Source of the DNA: Arthrobacter sp. Soil763
GTDB taxonomy: Bacteria; Actinomycetota; Actinomycetes; Actinomycetales; Micrococcaceae
Reading direction: 5' to 3'
DNA: 64,000 nt
Assembly: GCF_001428365.1 (NCBI RefSeq)
Contig: NZ_LMSH01000002.1
Coordinates: 1,075,505 to 1,139,504, forward strand
A model generated the notes under the pieces. That model had not been told where the DNA came from and did no database searches. It was given only the letters and a program-made list of their open reading frames with translations. Numbering within the stretch: position 1 is the first letter of the stretch; each line of letters opens with the position of its first letter. Shown one piece after another: positions 1-7,906 of this stretch. The translations under genes were made by a program, and so were the position numbers.

Positions 1-187
1 TACCGTCTCCGGCAGTTCGGACCTCATGGCCCGCATCGCCGCCCGTTCCAACCCGGACCTGCAGCGGGTGCTGGATGCGATGATCGCCACCCGGACGGTG
101 CTGCGCTCCTCCTCGGTGATCGTGCTCAACACCCACTTCGAGGGCCGGACCCTGCCCCTGCTGGAAGCCGCCGCGCAGGGCCAGTAA
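1..187 (+). CDS. Lrp/AsnC family regulator, C-terminal part only
   Basis: Only the last 61 codons lie in the window; the reading frame starts at base 2 and stops at TAA 185-187. The visible peptide (SGSSDLMARIAARSNPDLQR, then VLRSSSVIVLNTHFEGRTLP) matches the ligand-binding RAM domain of Lrp/AsnC regulators, in which a G-D/S-D-L turn and a final strand ahead of a hydrophobic tail are usual. The DNA-binding helix-turn-helix must lie upstream of the window. The effector is probably an amino acid, as is general for the family, but nothing here identifies it. It is followed by a long gap before the NAD operon, so it is not part of that operon. Confidence 0.75.
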   Translation, partial: TVSGSSDLMARIAARSNPDLQRVLDAMIATRTVLRSSSVIVLNTHFEGRTLPLLEAAAQGQ

Positions 188-275
188 CCCCGACGCACGC
201 CGGCCTCGAGGTGCCGCGGCAGCCCGTCGCGGCGGGCATTCTCTTTTGCGCCCGGGTTTCGGACTGGCGCGGCGC

Positions 276-319
276 TTTCGGACGGGCGCACCCCGGGCCC
301 GGGGTGCGCCCGTCCGAAA
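276..319. repeat. Perfect 44-bp palindrome, REP-like
   Basis: Two 22-base arms meet with no loop at the central GGGCCC. The outer sequence is TTTCGGACGGGCGC and the core GCACCCCGGGCCCGGGGTGC. A closely related palindrome lies at 50294-50337. It sits in the 402-base gene-free stretch 188-589, which otherwise holds no convincing gene; the only other feature is the nrtR promoter/operator near its end. It could act as a terminator for the upstream Lrp gene, but no T-run follows. A repeated extragenic palindrome is the simpler reading. Confidence 0.7.
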
Positions 320-547
320 CCGCCGCGGAAATCCAGAACCCCCGCGGAATTCCGTAATGCGGCGGGATGCCTGGTCCGTAGACCACCCGCCCACGGTCGC
401 GGCCGTGAGCCCCGGGGGCGCCGCACGGCGGCCGGAGCGGAAGTCGTAGACCTGCAAGTTTTGCTCGCGGGCATGGCGGCGCGTGCCCGTTGTGCCGCCC
501 GTGGGCACGGTGGCGGCAGGGCCCCTGAGCAGCTCAGCCGCAATATT

Positions 548-602
548 TTGCACCCCGCGGACGCGGACGTATCATTAGTTCTAGTCAAAGTGACTATAAC
601 TA
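548..602 (+). promoter_or_regulatory. nrtR-nad promoter with NrtR-type operator
   Basis: A -35-like TTGCAC (548-553) and -10-like TATCAT (570-575) are 16 bases apart. Overlapping the expected start of transcription is an inverted repeat, TAGTTCTAGTCA-AAG-TGACTATAACTA (576-602), whose 12-base arms match at 11 positions. NrtR repressors bind AT-rich palindromes in front of NAD genes, so this is the likely autoregulatory and operon operator. Assignment to NrtR is by position. Confidence 0.6.
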
Positions 603-1390
603 GTCCGGCGGTAGGGCCGGACCCGTCCGGCCGGTCCCCGCAGGAACGGTTCGGGCCCCTGAAAGCGGGGTCGATCACCGTCTACACCTCTCCAGCCAAC
701 GTCTCGGAGCGCCGCCTGGCGCCGCCGTCGCTGGCCATCTCCACTGTGATCTTCGCGTTGCGCCCCTCCGAACGCTCCGGCCGGCCCACGCTCTGGATCC
801 CGCTGGTACGCCGCATCCGGGAACCCTTCAAGGACATGTGGGCGCTCCCCGGCGGTCCGCTCAGCCACGACGAGTCGCTGCAGGATGCGGCGTCCCGGAA
901 CCTGCGCGACACCACCGGGCTCACCCCGCGGTACCTCGAACAGCTGTACGCCTTCGGCGGCCTGCACCGTTCGCCCAGCCAGCGGGTGGTCTCGATTGTC
1001 TACTGGGCGCTGGTCCAGCCCACCGAGGCCGCGCTCGCCGACGAGTCCGAAAACGTCCGCTGGTTCCGGGCCGACGGCCTCGGCGACCTCGCCTTCGACC
1101 ACAACACGATCGTCGAGTACGCGCTCTGGCGGCTGCGCAACAAGCTCGCCTACGGCTCGATCGCCTACCACCTGCTCGGCGAGTACTTCACCCTCGCCCA
1201 GGTCCGGGAGGTCTACGAGGCGGTCCTGGACCGCGAACTGGACCCGGCCAACTTCCGCCGGCAGATCAAGGCCGCCCCGGAAATCGAAGAAACCGACGAA
1301 TACCTCCAGGGCGGCAAGCACCGCCCGCCCCGCCTCTACCGCTTCACCGGCCGCCCCGGCCTCGACCCAGACAACAGGAGCACCTCATGA
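590..1390 (+). CDS. nrtR: NrtR, Nudix-related repressor of NAD biosynthesis
   Basis: A protein of about 266 residues with an N-terminal Nudix-fold domain (from roughly residue 50, starting AISTVIFALR) and a C-terminal winged-helix region ending in a basic tail (QGGKHRPPRLYRF). The Nudix box is degenerate: after GGPLSHDESL comes RNLRDTTGL, lacking the metal-binding REXXEE glutamates. That is expected of NrtR, which senses ADP-ribose or NAD metabolites rather than hydrolysing them. I chose GTG 590 because no other ATG, GTG or TTG occurs in frame before the core fold; no ribosome site is visible, so the message may be almost leaderless. The 3' end overlaps nadA by 4 bases, so repressor and target are one transcript. 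The start is the least certain point. Confidence 0.8.
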   Translation: MTITSPAVGPDPSGRSPQERFGPLKAGSITVYTSPANVSERRLAPPSLAISTVIFALRPSERSGRPTLWIPLVRRIREPFKDMWALPGGPLSHDESLQDAASRNLRDTTGLTPRYLEQLYAFGGLHRSPSQRVVSIVYWALVQPTEAALADESENVRWFRADGLGDLAFDHNTIVEYALWRLRNKLAYGSIAYHLLGEYFTLAQVREVYEAVLDRELDPANFRRQIKAAPEIEETDEYLQGGKHRPPRLYRFTGRPGLDPDNRSTS

Positions 1391-2697
1391 GCAGCGTCAA
1401 CACGGCCATCCAGCTGATCACGCGCGAACAGGCCACCGGCCAGGCGGCGGCCGCAGCGGCAGGCTCCACCTGCAGCCCGGCGTTGGCCCGCGGCCCCTGG
1501 GACTTCGACGCCGCCGAGGCCCGCGCCGGTGTTCCGGCGTACGGCCCCGGCGCCTCCGCAGCCGACGTCGCACCGCCCTCGACCCCGCGGCAGGGCCGGC
1601 TCCCGGAGGAATACCGCCTGGCCACCGACGCCGAACTCGACGCCCGGATCCGGGCCGCCAAGGCGTCGCTGGGGGAGCGGGCCGTCATCCTGGGGCACTT
1701 CTACCAGCGCGACGAGGTGGTGGAATACGCCGACTTCGTAGGCGATTCCTTCCAGCTCGCCAACGCGGCCCTGACCCGCCCGGAGGCGGAAGCGATCATC
1801 TTCTGCGGCGTGCACTTCATGGCCGAAACCGCGGACATCCTCTCCGGACCGGAGCAGGCGGTGATCCTGCCCAACCTCGCCGCCGGCTGCTCGATGGCGG
1901 ACATGGCGGACATCGATTCGGTCACCGAATGCTGGGAACAACTCGAAGAACTGTTCGGCACCGAGCCCGACGCCGACGGCCGGGTCCCCGTCATCCCGGT
2001 CACCTACATGAACTCCTCGGCCGCGCTCAAGGGTTTCTGCGGCGAACACGGCGGGATCGTCTGCACCTCCTCGAACGCCGCGACGGTGCTCGAGTGGGCG
2101 TTCGAGCGCGGCCAGCGGGTGCTGTTCTTCCCCGACCAGCACCTGGGCCGGAACACCGCCAAGGCCATGGGCGTGCCGCTGGAGCAGATGCCGCTGTGGA
2201 ATCCGCGCCAGGACCTCGGCGGCAACGATGAGCAGGTCCTGCAGGACTCCCGGGTCATCCTCTGGCACGGCTTCTGCTCGGTGCACAAGCGCTTCACCGT
2301 GGCCCAGATCGAGAAGGCGCGCGCCGAGTACCCGGGCGTGCAGGTCATCGTGCACCCGGAGTGCCCCATGCCGGTGGTGGACGCCGCCGACGCAGCCGGG
2401 TCCACCGACTTCATCCGCAAGGCCATCGCCGCGGCCACCGAGCCGACCGTCTTCGCCGTCGGCACGGAGATCAACCTGGTCAACCGGCTGGCCGCCGAGT
2501 ACCCGCAGCACACCATCTTCTGCCTCGACCCGGTGATCTGCCCCTGCTCCACGATGTACCGGATCCACCCGGGCTACCTCGCCTGGGTACTCGAGGCCCT
2601 GGTCCGCGGCGAGGTGGTCAACCGGATCACGGTGGCCGACGACGTCGCGGCCCCCGCCCGGATTGCGCTCGAACGCATGCTGGCGGCGCGGCCGTGA
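1387..2697 (+). CDS. nadA: Quinolinate synthase NadA
   Basis: Condenses iminoaspartate with dihydroxyacetone phosphate to quinolinate, the second step of de novo NAD synthesis, using a 4Fe-4S cluster. The 436-residue protein has the family blocks ILGHFYQRDEVVEYADFVGD, FCGVHFMAETA, GCSMADMA, HPECPMPVV and DPVICPCSTMYRI; cysteines in the GCSMAD, GFCSVHK and PCSTM blocks are candidate cluster ligands. About 75 residues of Ala-rich leader precede the first conserved block, as in other long actinobacterial NadA proteins. ATG 1387 follows an AGGAG site and overlaps nrtR; the stop overlaps the GTG start of nadB (GTGA), so translation is probably coupled. The cysteine desulfurase at the operon end could supply sulfur for its cluster. 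Confidence 0.95.
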   Translation: MSSVNTAIQLITREQATGQAAAAAAGSTCSPALARGPWDFDAAEARAGVPAYGPGASAADVAPPSTPRQGRLPEEYRLATDAELDARIRAAKASLGERAVILGHFYQRDEVVEYADFVGDSFQLANAALTRPEAEAIIFCGVHFMAETADILSGPEQAVILPNLAAGCSMADMADIDSVTECWEQLEELFGTEPDADGRVPVIPVTYMNSSAALKGFCGEHGGIVCTSSNAATVLEWAFERGQRVLFFPDQHLGRNTAKAMGVPLEQMPLWNPRQDLGGNDEQVLQDSRVILWHGFCSVHKRFTVAQIEKARAEYPGVQVIVHPECPMPVVDAADAAGSTDFIRKAIAAATEPTVFAVGTEINLVNRLAAEYPQHTIFCLDPVICPCSTMYRIHPGYLAWVLEALVRGEVVNRITVADDVAAPARIALERMLAARP

Positions 2698-4481
2698 CCA
2701 GGCGGCTCGTCGTCGTCGGCAGCGGGATCGCCGGGCTGTACGCGGCACTGGTCGCCTCCGATCCCGGCGCCGGGGCCGGTAACGGGGCCGGGGCCGCCGA
2801 GGTGGTGCTGCTGACCAAGGGCACACTCGAGGAGTCCAACACCTTCTTCGCCCAGGGCGGGGTGTCCGCCGTGCTGGGCCCGGACGAGGCCGCCCCGGGC
2901 GACTCCGTCGCGGCGCACATCGCCGACACCCTCGCGGCGGGAAACGGCCTGAACGACCCCGAAGCCGTGCGGGTGCTCTGCACCGAGGCCGTCCGGGACA
3001 TCGCCGCGCTGCGCCGCTACGGGGTCGCGTTCGACCTCGGGCCCGACGGCGCGCCGCTGCTGGGCCTGGAGGCGGCCCACTCGGCGGCGCGCATCCTGCA
3101 CGCCGGCGGCGACGCAACCGGAGCCCGCATCGCCCGCGGCCTGGTCGCCGCGGTGCTCGAACGCGCCGTCCAGGGCCGGCTGCGGGTCCAGACCGGCACC
3201 TTCGTGGCCGAGCTGCTGACCGGCCCGGCGGGCACCGTCACCGGCGTCGCCTACCTTGCCGGCGGCCGGCGGGGGCGGCTGGATGCCGACGCCGTGCTGC
3301 TCGCCACCGGCGGTGCGGGCCGCCTGTTTGCGCGGACCAGCAACCCGGCGGTCGCCACCGCCGACGGCCTCGCGCTCGCCTGGCGGGCCGGTGCCGCAGT
3401 CCGGGACCTGGAGTTCTTCCAGTTCCACCCCACCACGCTGGCAGCCGCCGAGGTCCCCGGCGGACCGCCCCCGCTGCTGATCTCCGAGGCGGTGCGCGGC
3501 GAGGGCGCGCTGCTGCTCGACGCCGCCGGGCACCGCTTCATGCCGGACTACCACCCGGCCGCCGAGCTGGCCCCGCGCGACGTCGTCTCCCGCAGCATCG
3601 CGCTGCACCTGGCCGCCACCGGCCAGCCGGCCGACAGCCCCGTCTACCTCGACGCCCGCGGCAACGAGGCTGGACGCGGCAGCGGCTTCCTCGCCCGGCG
3701 GTTCCCCGGCATCACCGCGGCCACCCGCGCCGCCGGCTACGACTGGACCAGCGAGCTGCTGCCGGTCTCTCCGGCCGCGCATTACTGGATGGGCGGCGTG
3801 TCCACGGACCTGGCCGGGCGCACCAGCGTTCCGGGCCTGTACGCCGCCGGGGAAGTTGCCCGCACCGGTGCCCAGGGCGCCAACCGGCTGGCCAGCAATT
3901 CGCTGCTGGAGGGGCTGGTCTTCGGGCGGCGCGCGGTCGAGGACTTCCTCGGTGGCGGATCGGGCTGGACGTCCGTTGGGGCGTCGTCCGACGCCGTTCC
4001 TCCGCGTGCTAGCTCGGCCGCGGGCGGCCTCCCTTTGACGCACACTTCCGGAACGCCATCGAACGACGGTGGGAAGCCAGCCCTGGGTCCTGCTCGGAAA
4101 TGTCACCAAACGCGTTTTCCCGATGGTGTTGTGAAGTCTGGGCCGGAGTCCGATCCCGAGCCGTTTTCGCGGGAGGCTCTTGGGCGGTTGATGACCGCAG
4201 CCGCCGGGGTGCTTCGCTGCGGGGCCGAGCTTGATGCCGCCGCGGAGCAGCTCGCTGCCTGGGCCGCCGTCGTCCGGCCGGAGACCGTGCCGGACACCAC
4301 GGATCCGCGGGAGCACGAGGACCGCAACCTGCTGCTGGCCGCCCGGCTGCTGGTGGACGCCGCCCGGGCCCGGACAACCTCCCTCGGCGCCCACCACCGT
4401 ACCGATTCCGCAGCGGCAGATACCGCCGGCAGCCCTGCCGCCATGCCGACCACCCGTCCAGAGCAAAGGATCCCCTCATGA
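2694..4481 (+). CDS. nadB: L-aspartate oxidase NadB with an extra internal segment
   Basis: Oxidises L-aspartate to iminoaspartate with FAD, feeding NadA. The N-terminal GSGIAGLY at residues 9-16 is the FAD-binding turn; THE HPTTL/SEAVRGEGALL active-site region and the GLYAAGEVARTGAQGANRLA block are typical of the fumarate reductase/NadB flavoproteins. The C-terminal helical domain resumes at about residue 497 (LGRLMTAAAGVLR). At 595 residues it is some 60-70 longer than usual because residues about 421-497, between the flavin domain and that helical domain, are an unrelated low-complexity stretch coded by DNA of visibly lower GC. The reading frame is intact across it. GTG 2694 overlaps nadA, and the stop overlaps nadC (ATGA). 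Confidence 0.92.
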   Translation: MTRRLVVVGSGIAGLYAALVASDPGAGAGNGAGAAEVVLLTKGTLEESNTFFAQGGVSAVLGPDEAAPGDSVAAHIADTLAAGNGLNDPEAVRVLCTEAVRDIAALRRYGVAFDLGPDGAPLLGLEAAHSAARILHAGGDATGARIARGLVAAVLERAVQGRLRVQTGTFVAELLTGPAGTVTGVAYLAGGRRGRLDADAVLLATGGAGRLFARTSNPAVATADGLALAWRAGAAVRDLEFFQFHPTTLAAAEVPGGPPPLLISEAVRGEGALLLDAAGHRFMPDYHPAAELAPRDVVSRSIALHLAATGQPADSPVYLDARGNEAGRGSGFLARRFPGITAATRAAGYDWTSELLPVSPAAHYWMGGVSTDLAGRTSVPGLYAAGEVARTGAQGANRLASNSLLEGLVFGRRAVEDFLGGGSGWTSVGASSDAVPPRASSAAGGLPLTHTSGTPSNDGGKPALGPARKCHQTRFPDGVVKSGPESDPEPFSREALGRLMTAAAGVLRCGAELDAAAEQLAAWAAVVRPETVPDTTDPREHEDRNLLLAARLLVDAARARTTSLGAHHRTDSAAADTAGSPAAMPTTRPEQRIPS

Positions 4482-5425
4482 CAGCACCCGCCCCGGCCCT
4501 GCACGCCGCCCCGCCGGCCATGGACCTCGCCAGCACCCTGCCGGCGGCCGCCGTCGACGCCGTGCTCCGCGCCGCGCTGCAGGAAGACGCGCCCTACGGC
4601 GATATCACATCCCAGGCCCTGATTCCGGCCGGTGCCCGTGCCACCGCGGTGCTCGCCGCCCGCGTCCCCGGGGTCTTCAGCGGCGGGGAGGTCTTCGCCG
4701 CCGCGATGCGGCTCGCTGACCCGGACGCCGTCGTCGAACTGCTGGTGGCCGACGGCGCCGCGTTCGACGCCGGGAGGGCACTGGCCCGGGTGAGCGGCAA
4801 CGCCCGCGCCGTGCTGCTGGCCGAACGGGTGGCGCTGAACCTGGTGCAGCGGATGAGCGCCATCGCGACCCGCACCGCCGAGTTCGTCGCGCTGGTGGCC
4901 GGCACCCGGGCGCGGATCGCCGACACCCGGAAGACGACGCCGGGACTGCGGGTGCTGGAGCGCTACGCGGTGCGCTGCGGCGGGGGAGCGAACCACCGCT
5001 TCAGCCTCTCGGACGCGGTCCTCGCCAAGGACAACCATCTGGCCGTGCTCACCGGCGGGGACCCCGGAAAGCTCACCGCCGTACTCCGGGAGGCGAAGGC
5101 GCGGCTGGGGCACACCACGCACTTTGAGGTGGAAGTGGACAGCATGGAGCAAATCGAACCGGTCCTGGCCGCCGGGGTGGACACCATCATGCTGGACAAC
5201 TTCTCGCTGATGGAGCTCGCCGACGGGGTGGGGCTGGTGGCCGGACGCGCCCGCGTCGAGGCCAGCGGCAACGTCAGCCTCGCCACCGTCGCCGGCATCG
5301 CCGCGACCGGGGTGGACATCATCTCGGTCGGCGCGCTCACCCACAGCGTCACCGCCCTGGACCTGGGGCTCGACGTCGAACTGGGCGCCGGTGCGGCCGG
5401 CCCCGGCGTCCCGGCGGACGGCTGA
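4478..5425 (+). CDS. nadC: Nicotinate-nucleotide pyrophosphorylase NadC
   Basis: Converts quinolinate and phosphoribosyl pyrophosphate to nicotinate mononucleotide with loss of CO2, the last step before the salvage pathway joins. The 315-residue protein shows the type II phosphoribosyltransferase blocks EDAPYGDITSQALIP, RVALNLVQRMSAIAT, IADTRKTTPGLRVLERYAVR, GGANHRFSLSDAVLAKDNHL and the barrel ending ASGNVSLATV...GVDIISVGALTHS. All expected substrate-binding Arg/Lys/His residues in these blocks are present. ATG 4478 overlaps the nadB stop by 4 bases, implying coupled translation. Regulation is presumably by the NrtR operator at the head of the operon. Confidence 0.95.
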   Translation: MTAPAPALHAAPPAMDLASTLPAAAVDAVLRAALQEDAPYGDITSQALIPAGARATAVLAARVPGVFSGGEVFAAAMRLADPDAVVELLVADGAAFDAGRALARVSGNARAVLLAERVALNLVQRMSAIATRTAEFVALVAGTRARIADTRKTTPGLRVLERYAVRCGGGANHRFSLSDAVLAKDNHLAVLTGGDPGKLTAVLREAKARLGHTTHFEVEVDSMEQIEPVLAAGVDTIMLDNFSLMELADGVGLVAGRARVEASGNVSLATVAGIAATGVDIISVGALTHSVTALDLGLDVELGAGAAGPGVPADG

Positions 5426-5433
5426 GGACTGCC

Positions 5434-6588
5434 GTGATCTACCTGGACGCCGCCGCCAGCACCCCGGTCCGCCGCGAGGTGCTGGAAGCCATGTGGCCGT
5501 ACCTGGCCGGGGAATTCGGCAACCCGTCCAGCCACCACTCGCTGGGGGACGCCGCGTCCGCCGCGCTCGCCGGCGCCCGGGAGGCAACGGCCAAGGCCCT
5601 CGGCTGCCGGCCGGGGGAGGTCGTCTTCACCTCCGGCGGTACCGAGGCGGACAACCTCGCCGTCAAGGGCATCGCACTGGCCCGGCGGGCCGCCGACCGG
5701 CGCCTGGACCGGGTGGTGGTCAGCGCCGTCGAGCACCCGGCCGTGGAGGAATCCGCCCGGTACCTCGAACGGGTCCATGGCTTTGCCGTCGACGTGGTGC
5801 CGGTGGACCGTCACGGGCAGGTTACCGAGGCGGCGCTCGCGGCTGTCCTGCGGCCCGAAACTGCCCTGGTCAGCATCATGTACGCCAACAACGAGGTCGG
5901 CACGGTGCAGCCCGTGGCCCGGCTGGCCGCAATGGCGCACGCGCACGGCGTTCCGCTGCACACCGACGCGGTGCAGGCCGCGGGCTGGCTGCCGCTGGAC
6001 ACCCGGGCGCTGGGGGTGGACGCCCTGAGCCTTTCCGGGCACAAACTGGGTGCCCCGAAGGGCTGCGGCGCGCTGATCGTCCGCGGCCGGACCCGGCTGG
6101 AGCCGCTGCTCCACGGCGGCGGGCAGGAACGCGGCCGGCGCTCGGGGACAGGGAACGTTGCGGCCGCAGTCGCCCTGGCCACCGCCCTGGGCCTGGCGGG
6201 AAGCGGTCAGCCGGATGCGGCGGCCCGGGTGGCCGCGCTCCGGGATGAGTTCATCCGCGCCGTCGTGGCCGCCGTGCCTGGAGCCCTGCCCACCGGCCAC
6301 CCGGTGGAGCGGCTGCCGTCGGTGGCGTCCTTCTGTTTCCCCGGCATCAGCGGCGAATCCGTGCTGCTGGAACTGGAGCGGCGCGGGATCATCTGCTCCA
6401 GCGGCTCGGCCTGCGCCGCCGGTTCCGACGAGCCGTCCCCGGTGCTCCTGGCGATGGGGATCAGCGCTGAGGTCGCCCAGACCGCCGTGCGCTTCAGCTT
6501 TGACGCCAACGTCACCGCCGCCGACCTGGACCAGGCGGCGGCAGCCGTGCGCGGCGCCGTCGGCAGCGTCCGCACCCTCGGTGCCTGA
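5434..6588 (+). CDS. Cysteine desulfurase (NifS/IscS type) of the NAD operon
   Basis: A 384-residue class V aminotransferase-fold enzyme that takes sulfur from cysteine through a persulfide. The PLP lysine is K204 in LSGHKLGAPKG and the persulfide cysteine is C327 in SSGSACAAGSDE. The first strand is MIYLDAAASTPV, so the GTG at 5434 (8 bases after nadC, behind GAGG) is a good start. Its place at the end of nadABC suggests it builds or repairs the NadA iron-sulfur cluster, a link seen in other nad operons, though it may also serve other clusters or tRNA thiolation. It converges with the next gene, which is on the other strand six bases away. Confidence 0.9.
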   Translation: MIYLDAAASTPVRREVLEAMWPYLAGEFGNPSSHHSLGDAASAALAGAREATAKALGCRPGEVVFTSGGTEADNLAVKGIALARRAADRRLDRVVVSAVEHPAVEESARYLERVHGFAVDVVPVDRHGQVTEAALAAVLRPETALVSIMYANNEVGTVQPVARLAAMAHAHGVPLHTDAVQAAGWLPLDTRALGVDALSLSGHKLGAPKGCGALIVRGRTRLEPLLHGGGQERGRRSGTGNVAAAVALATALGLAGSGQPDAAARVAALRDEFIRAVVAAVPGALPTGHPVERLPSVASFCFPGISGESVLLELERRGIICSSGSACAAGSDEPSPVLLAMGISAEVAQTAVRFSFDANVTAADLDQAAAAVRGAVGSVRTLGA

Positions 6589-6594
6589 ACCGGG

Positions 6595-7074
6595 CTAGCG
6601 GTGCCGGGCGCGGCGGAAGATCCAGTGCCGCAGCAGGGTGAACCGGACCGCGGTGGCCAGGAAGCCGGAGAGTGTCGTGGTCCAGAGTTCGTCGGCCACG
6701 GTGGCGTCCGGGTTGATCCAGTGCAGGACGCCGAGGCTGCCGCCGGTGATCAGCAGCGCCACGAGGATCACGATCAGGCCATTAAGGTGGTCGCGCTTCA
6801 TCCGGTGCCGCTCGGTGATCTTGAATGTGAGCCGCCGGTTCAGCGCCGTGTTCATCAGCGAGGTGAGGACCAGGGCGACGGCGTTGGCCGGCTGGGCACC
6901 GATCCAGGGCCGCAGGAACGCGTACAGGGCCAGCGAGGTAACGGTGCAGACGACGCCGACGCCGGTGAAGCGCAGGAGTTGCCGGACCACCGGGTAGCGC
7001 AGGACGCCCCGGTGCCGCAGGCGCCCCGGAACGGACCGCGGGCGGGTCTGCTCCTGTTGAAGCTGCGACTCCAT
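6595..7074 (-). CDS. GtrA-family membrane protein
   Basis: A 159-residue protein with four predicted transmembrane helices: around VVRQLLRFTGVGVVCTVTSL, PANAVALVLTSLMNTALNR, LNGLIVILVALLITGGSLGV and the C-terminal SGFLATAVRFTLLRHWIFRR. The pattern of a short R-rich start, a first helix beginning FxxVGxxxT, and a terminal F-LLRxWIFRR is that of GtrA proteins, which are thought to flip lipid-linked sugars for cell-envelope polymers. No glycosyltransferase partner is adjacent, so the sugar is unknown. It starts four bases after the DUF1684 gene and probably shares its transcript. Confidence 0.85.
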   Translation of the reverse strand: MESQLQQEQTRPRSVPGRLRHRGVLRYPVVRQLLRFTGVGVVCTVTSLALYAFLRPWIGAQPANAVALVLTSLMNTALNRRLTFKITERHRMKRDHLNGLIVILVALLITGGSLGVLHWINPDATVADELWTTTLSGFLATAVRFTLLRHWIFRRARHR

Positions 7075-7078
7075 CCGG

Positions 7079-7747
7079 TCAGTACAGCTCGCCGACGGGC
7101 ATCTCGACGGCCAGGCGGTTGGCGGGCCCCGCGAGCGGACAGGCCCACGCCTCGTTGTACGCGCAGGAGGGGTTGTAGGCGAAGTTGAAGTCCAGCACGA
7201 ACGGCGCGTCCGGGCCGTGGCCTTCGACGCCGTGGAAGGCGCCCTTGATCGTGTCGATCAGGTAGCGGCCGGCGCCGTAGCTGCCGCCCGGCTGGCCGGC
7301 GGTGGCGTCACGGAACGGCACAAAGATGCCGCCGCCGTAGCCGTTGAGCTTCCAGACCGCCAGCTGCCCCAGCTCCGGCAGGTCGAAGGTGCCGAGCCGG
7401 ACGAACCGGACCACGCCGTCTGTTCCGGTTTCAACGTTCATCTCCCGCCCTGCGCCCTCCTTGGTGAGCGGGACGTGGAAGCGGTAGATGGGGTCGTAGT
7501 CGGCCGTCTTGAGGCCGCCGAAGTTCGCCTTGGCTTCCTCGGTCAGCGGAGAGGCGGGGTGGGTGCCGAACATCCGGTCCCGCTCCTGGCGCCAGTACGC
7601 GTGCGCTTCGGCCGGGTTGTCCGCGGCGATCTTCCGCACGGCGGCGTAGAGGGCGAAAGTCCGGAGCCGCCAGTCGGCGATGTCGACGGCGGACATCTTG
7701 CCGAGGCTCCCGCTGGGGTCCGTTGCGTCCAAGTCCTGTTCGGCCAT
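7079..7747 (-). CDS. DUF1684 protein
   Basis: A 222-residue protein without signal peptide or membrane helix. The C-terminal half carries the DUF1684 hallmarks GxRYLID (GAGRYLIDTIKG), FVLDFNFAYNPSCAYNEAWACPL and ENRL-like PANRLAVEMPVGE. The N-terminal W-R-x-x-R and YW-x-x-R-D-x-M-F-G-T-H-P-x-S-P-L blocks are also family features. Its biochemical role is not established; the conserved N-P-S-C-A-Y core looks like a binding or catalytic site. ATG 7747 follows a run of G that can serve as the ribosome site. Downstream gtrA is four bases away. Confidence 0.8.
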   Translation of the reverse strand: MAEQDLDATDPSGSLGKMSAVDIADWRLRTFALYAAVRKIAADNPAEAHAYWRQERDRMFGTHPASPLTEEAKANFGGLKTADYDPIYRFHVPLTKEGAGREMNVETGTDGVVRFVRLGTFDLPELGQLAVWKLNGYGGGIFVPFRDATAGQPGGSYGAGRYLIDTIKGAFHGVEGHGPDAPFVLDFNFAYNPSCAYNEAWACPLAGPANRLAVEMPVGELY

Positions 7748-7906
7748 CCCCCCAGCCTAGCCGGGTTTACGCCCTGCCCGCCGCGGCCCGCCCGGCGCAG
7801 GCCGCCGGGACGTCTCGTGCGGGCTTCCCCGACGTCCGGTGCGGGCACCTGAAGTGCCGTGGCGCGGCGGCATGGTCCCGTCGCGGCGCCGGGCTACGCT
7901 TTGTCC

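Noticed and set aside
461..589. Longer nrtR starting at TTG 461
   Set aside because: The extra 43 codons would run through the promoter and operator and show no family similarity.
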